Part shown: piece by piece, positions 6,117 through 8,687 of the stretch
Numbering within the stretch: the first letter of the stretch is position 1
Layout of the letters: the number at the start of each line of letters is the position of its first letter
Assembly: GCA_046729975.1 (NCBI GenBank)
Contig: JBKPHS010000096.1
Span: 1 to 8,687, forward strand
Length of the DNA: 8,687 nt
Reading direction: 5' to 3'
From: JBKPHS01 sp046729975
GTDB lineage: Bacteria; Actinomycetota; Thermoleophilia; Solirubrobacterales; Thermoleophilaceae
Notes under the pieces: generated by a model
Seen by the model: only the letters and a program-made list of their open reading frames with translations
Told to the model about the DNA's origin: nothing
The model's database searches: none
Program-made: the position numbers and the translations under genes

Positions 6117-6935
6117 ATGTGCCGCATCCTCGGCTGCGTAGCGCGCGAACCCGTCGCGCTGACGCACGAGCTGCTCGAGGCCGACAACCCGCTGATACGC
6201 CAGTCCGAGGAACACGACTCCGGCTGGGGAATGGCCGTCTACGACCGGCTCGGCGAGGAGCCGTACTGCGTGAGCTTCCCCGAGGCCGCGTATGCCGACT
6301 ACGACTTCCAGAACGCCACGGACCTCCGCGGCCGGATCTTCAACGTGCACGTCCGGCGGGCAACGATGGGCGGCCTCAGCGCCGAGAACACCCACCCCTT
6401 CTGCCTCGCGAACTTCTCGTTCTGCCACAACGGCACCATCCTGCGCTTCAAGAAGCTGCTCGAGCCCGGCGTGGCGCCGCCGAAGGGACAGACCGACTCG
6501 GAGCACTTCTTCAACTTCCTGATGCGCGACTTCGACCCGGAGTACCCCGTGCCCTGCTTCCGGCGCGCGGTCACGTCCGTGATCGAACGCTCCTCCTTCT
6601 CGGGCCTCAACTTCCTGTTCTCGGACGGCGAGCGGCTGTTCGCCTACAAGCTGGGCATCTTCTCCCTCCACTGGCTGGCCCGGCCCGGCCAGCTGCTGGT
6701 CGCCTCCGAGCGCATCACCGAGGATGAGCCGTGGCATTCCGTGCACGACGACGTCCTGCTGACGCTCGACCCGGAGGACCTCGAGGAGCCGCACGCTGAG
6801 CGACTCGTGGGCGATCCTGTGCTCGCCCGTGCTCAGATCCAGAAGTACGAGGACGGAGTGGGGCTCCGCGGCGAGGACCGCGGCAGCTTCGCGGCCGAGC
6901 GCGCGGCGAGGGCGGCCGCCGCCGGCGGCGAGTGA
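6117..6935 (+). CDS. Class II (Ntn-type) glutamine amidotransferase, YafJ-like
   Basis: The 272-residue product starts MCRILG. After removal of Met, Cys2 is the N-terminal nucleophile that cleaves glutamine. Further class II signatures are HDSGWGMAVYD (33-43), NVHVRRATMGG (76-86, binding the glutamine carboxylate), NTHPF (91-95), FCHNGTI (102-108, with the N and G of the oxyanion hole) and GQTDSEHFF (124-132). There is no synthase domain, only a charged Ala-rich tail (about 240-272), so the acceptor of the ammonia is unknown, as for YafJ-like proteins generally. The frame is open far upstream, including an in-frame GTG at 6096, but only the ATG at 6117 puts the cysteine at position 2. The ATG follows a run of Cs with no Shine-Dalgarno sequence. 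The stop overlaps the lipid-kinase start by 4 bp (GTGA), indicating an operon. EgtC of ergothioneine synthesis is related, but no egt genes are nearby. Confidence 0.93.
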   Translation: MCRILGCVAREPVALTHELLEADNPLIRQSEEHDSGWGMAVYDRLGEEPYCVSFPEAAYADYDFQNATDLRGRIFNVHVRRATMGGLSAENTHPFCLANFSFCHNGTILRFKKLLEPGVAPPKGQTDSEHFFNFLMRDFDPEYPVPCFRRAVTSVIERSSFSGLNFLFSDGERLFAYKLGIFSLHWLARPGQLLVASERITEDEPWHSVHDDVLLTLDPEDLEEPHAERLVGDPVLARAQIQKYEDGVGLRGEDRGSFAAERAARAAAAGGE

Positions 6936-7816
6936 GACGGCGCTTCGCGGTCTTCGTCAACCCGGCTGCGGCGGGCGGGCGGGCGCTGAAGGCCCTCCCG
7001 GAGGCGAGGGAGGAGCTCGAGCGTCTCGGCGCCGAGTACCGAGTGCTCGACACTCGCGGCCTCGAGCACGCCCGCGAGGAGGCCGCGCGGTCGGCCGAGG
7101 CCGGCGAGACGGTGCTCGCGGTCGGCGGGGACGGCTTGGTTGGCTGCCTGGCCGGCGCTCTCGCGCACAGCGCCAGCGCGCTCGCGATCGTGCCGGGGGG
7201 GCGCGGAAACGACTTCGCGCGCGTGCTCGGCATCCCGCGCGACGCCGCGGCCGCGGCGCGGCTGGCTGTCGAGGGGCCCGAGCGGCTGGTGGACGTGGCG
7301 CACGCGAACGGCACGCCCTTCGTGGGGATCGCCAGCGCCGGCTTCGACTCCGACGCGAACCGGATCGCGAACGAGGCGAGGCTCGTGCGGGGCAACCTGG
7401 TCTACCTGTACGCGGCACTCCGGGCGCTCGCCGGCTGGAGACACGCTACGTTCGAGGTCGTGGTGGACGGCGCTCGGCACACGGTCACGGGCTGGTCGGT
7501 CGCGGTGGCGAACAACAAGGCCTACGGCGGCGGCATGTTCGTGGTGCCGCAGGCGGAGCTCGACGACGGCCGCCTCGACGTCATGCTCAGCGCGGCGACG
7601 GGAAAGCTGAAGTTCCTCGCGCACCTACCCAAGGTCTTCAAGGGCACGCATGTGGACGACCCGTCGGTGGAGTTCCTTCGCGGCGAGCGCGTGGACGTGA
7701 GCTCGGACCGGCCGTTCATGATGTATGCGGACGGCGATCCGATCGGCGAGCTCCCCGTCTCCCTCTCGGTTGAGCGGCAGGCGCTGCGCGTGATCGCCCC
7801 GGAGCCACGGGCCTGA
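6932..7816 (+). CDS. YegS/DagK-type lipid kinase (diacylglycerol kinase catalytic domain)
   Basis: This 294-residue protein is of standard length for bacterial DagK/YegS/BmrU kinases, which phosphorylate diacylglycerol or a related lipid using ATP at the inner face of the membrane. The N-terminal domain shows FVNPAAAGGRA (8-18), the nucleotide loop VGGDGL (64-69) and VPGGRGNDFARVLG (87-100). The C-terminal beta-sandwich domain has GIASAGFDSDANR (132-144), the AYGGGM segment (197-202) and ADGDP (266-270) near the end. The usual GGDGT is GGDGL here. The start is GTG at 6932, which overlaps the amidotransferase stop. The stop (TGA 7814-7816) shares a base with the MurT ATG. Coupling to MurT suggests a role in envelope lipid turnover, for example recycling of undecaprenyl- or diacylglycerol-type lipids; this is inference. 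There are no membrane helices, as usual for the soluble family. Confidence 0.93.
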   Translation: MRRRFAVFVNPAAAGGRALKALPEAREELERLGAEYRVLDTRGLEHAREEAARSAEAGETVLAVGGDGLVGCLAGALAHSASALAIVPGGRGNDFARVLGIPRDAAAAARLAVEGPERLVDVAHANGTPFVGIASAGFDSDANRIANEARLVRGNLVYLYAALRALAGWRHATFEVVVDGARHTVTGWSVAVANNKAYGGGMFVVPQAELDDGRLDVMLSAATGKLKFLAHLPKVFKGTHVDDPSVEFLRGERVDVSSDRPFMMYADGDPIGELPVSLSVERQALRVIAPEPRA

Positions 7817-8687
7817 TGTTCCGCCTGAAGGTCGCGCTCGCGCGGCTCGTCCGCGCGGTTAGCCGGCGTGCCGGGCGTAGCGGTGGCACGACGGCCCCCG
7901 GACGGCTGCTGCTGGCCCTCGACGACACGGCGCTGGAGCGCCTCGGCCGCCGGCTAGACGAGGGCTCCGTCCTGGTTTCCGGCACGAACGGCAAGACGAC
8001 GAGCGCTTCGATGATCTCCAACGTCATGAAGCACGCCGGGCGGCCGCTCGTGCACAACAGGGCGGGCTCGAACATGACCTGGGGCGTAGCGACGGCGCTG
8101 CTCGACGCGGGCGACCGACCGCGCGAGCTCGGCCTGTTCGAGGTGGACGAGGCATGGCTCGCGCACGTGGCCCACGCGCTGGAGCCACACACGATCCTGC
8201 TGTCCAACCTCTTCCGCGACCAGCTCGACCGCTACGGCGAGCTCGATCTGCTCGCGGACCGCTGGGCCGAGCTCGTCAAGGCGCGCTCGGGCCGCACGAC
8301 GTTCGTCTTGAACGCCGACGATCCGCTGGTGGCCGACCTCGGGAGGGAGCGCGAGCGGATCGTCTACTTCGGCGTCGAGGACGAGTCGCAGACGCTGCCG
8401 GAGCTCGAGCACGCCTCGGACTCGAAGCGCTGCCGCCGCTGCGGCCACGCGTACGAGTACGCCGCCGTGTACCTCGGCCACCTCGGCCGCTACCGCTGCC
8501 CAAACTGCGGCCGCGAGCGGCCTCAGCCGGCGATCTCGGCGGAGCGCGTGAAGCTGCACGGGATGTCGGGCTCAGAGGTCCAGCTTCGGACCCTGGCGGG
8601 AACTGTGGAGCTGAGCCTTCCCCTCCCCGGCCTCTACAACGTCTACAACGCGCTCGCCGCGGCGGCGACGGCGCTCGAGCTCGGCGC
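7816..8687 (+). CDS. murT: Lipid II isoglutaminyl synthase subunit MurT (3'-truncated by window end)
   Basis: An uninterrupted frame runs from ATG 7816 to the end of the window, giving 290 residues. It is a Mur-ligase-type enzyme. It has the P-loop SGTNGKTT (55-62), NRAGSNMTWG (81-90), a Mur-type glutamate/aspartate segment FEVDEAW (108-114), SNLFRDQLDRYGEL (130-143) and LNADDP (165-170). A zinc-ribbon insert with Cys206, Cys209, Cys228 and Cys231 is the hallmark of MurT. LPGLYNVYNALAAAATA (269-285) leads into the C-terminal Mur-ligase/DUF1727 part, which is outside the window. With the glutaminase GatD, MurT converts the alpha-carboxyl of D-Glu in lipid II to D-isoglutamine using ATP and glutamine-derived ammonia. 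The start shares one base with the stop of the lipid kinase gene (TGATG). A weak GGAG sits 12 bases upstream. GatD should follow directly; it cannot be seen here. Confidence 0.95.
   Translation, partial: MFRLKVALARLVRAVSRRAGRSGGTTAPGRLLLALDDTALERLGRRLDEGSVLVSGTNGKTTSASMISNVMKHAGRPLVHNRAGSNMTWGVATALLDAGDRPRELGLFEVDEAWLAHVAHALEPHTILLSNLFRDQLDRYGELDLLADRWAELVKARSGRTTFVLNADDPLVADLGRERERIVYFGVEDESQTLPELEHASDSKRCRRCGHAYEYAAVYLGHLGRYRCPNCGRERPQPAISAERVKLHGMSGSEVQLRTLAGTVELSLPLPGLYNVYNALAAAATALELG

Noticed and set aside
6829..7773. 314-codon + strand frame and a 263-codon minus-strand frame over the lipid kinase
   Set aside because: Both are low-complexity Arg/Ala-rich translations in other frames of a gene with clear DagK motifs.

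Overview
The window is a high-GC, gene-dense stretch of bacterial chromosome. It suggests an actinobacterium, most plausibly of the deep-branching Thermoleophilia (Gaiellales/Solirubrobacterales type). The basis is the strong G/C bias at third codon positions, the frequent GTG starts, the near absence of Shine-Dalgarno sequences, an NhaA antiporter fused to a DsbA-like domain, and a MurT gene (peptidoglycan amidation, typical of Gram-positives). The lineage is inferred; no rRNA or other marker is present. I found no tRNA, rRNA, CRISPR array, phage gene or transposase.

Left part (1-3784). The 3' end of a TetR-family regulator on the + strand converges, with a 4-bp overlap, on a minus-strand series of four genes. 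Read in their own direction these are a secreted cyclophilin-type lipoprotein (4495-3785), a thioredoxin-TPR protein of the YbbN/CnoX type (3591-2848), a 639-residue NhaA-DsbA fusion (2790-871) and a GNAT acetyltransferase (851-345). The last three are close enough to be one operon with a thiol/protein-folding and ion-homeostasis flavour. Between the cyclophilin and thioredoxin genes lies an approximately 160-bp near-palindrome with perfect terminal inverted repeats and a short flanking direct repeat. It looks like a MITE/REP-type element or a large structured RNA and is the least explained part of the window.

Middle (4496-6116). The cyclophilin gene diverges from a HAD-IIA (NagD-like) phosphatase gene across only 13 bp. 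The HAD gene overlaps a small DUF2103-like gene. That gene converges, with a 70-bp coding overlap, on a minus-strand gene whose product resembles a dual-specificity phosphatase but lacks the catalytic cysteine.

Right part (6117-8687). Three + strand genes overlap end to start: a class II (Ntn-type) glutamine amidotransferase with Cys2, a YegS/DagK-type lipid kinase, and MurT, which runs off the end of the window. MurT normally works with GatD to amidate the D-Glu of lipid II; GatD would be expected just beyond the right edge. The operon therefore points to cell-envelope (lipid and peptidoglycan) metabolism.
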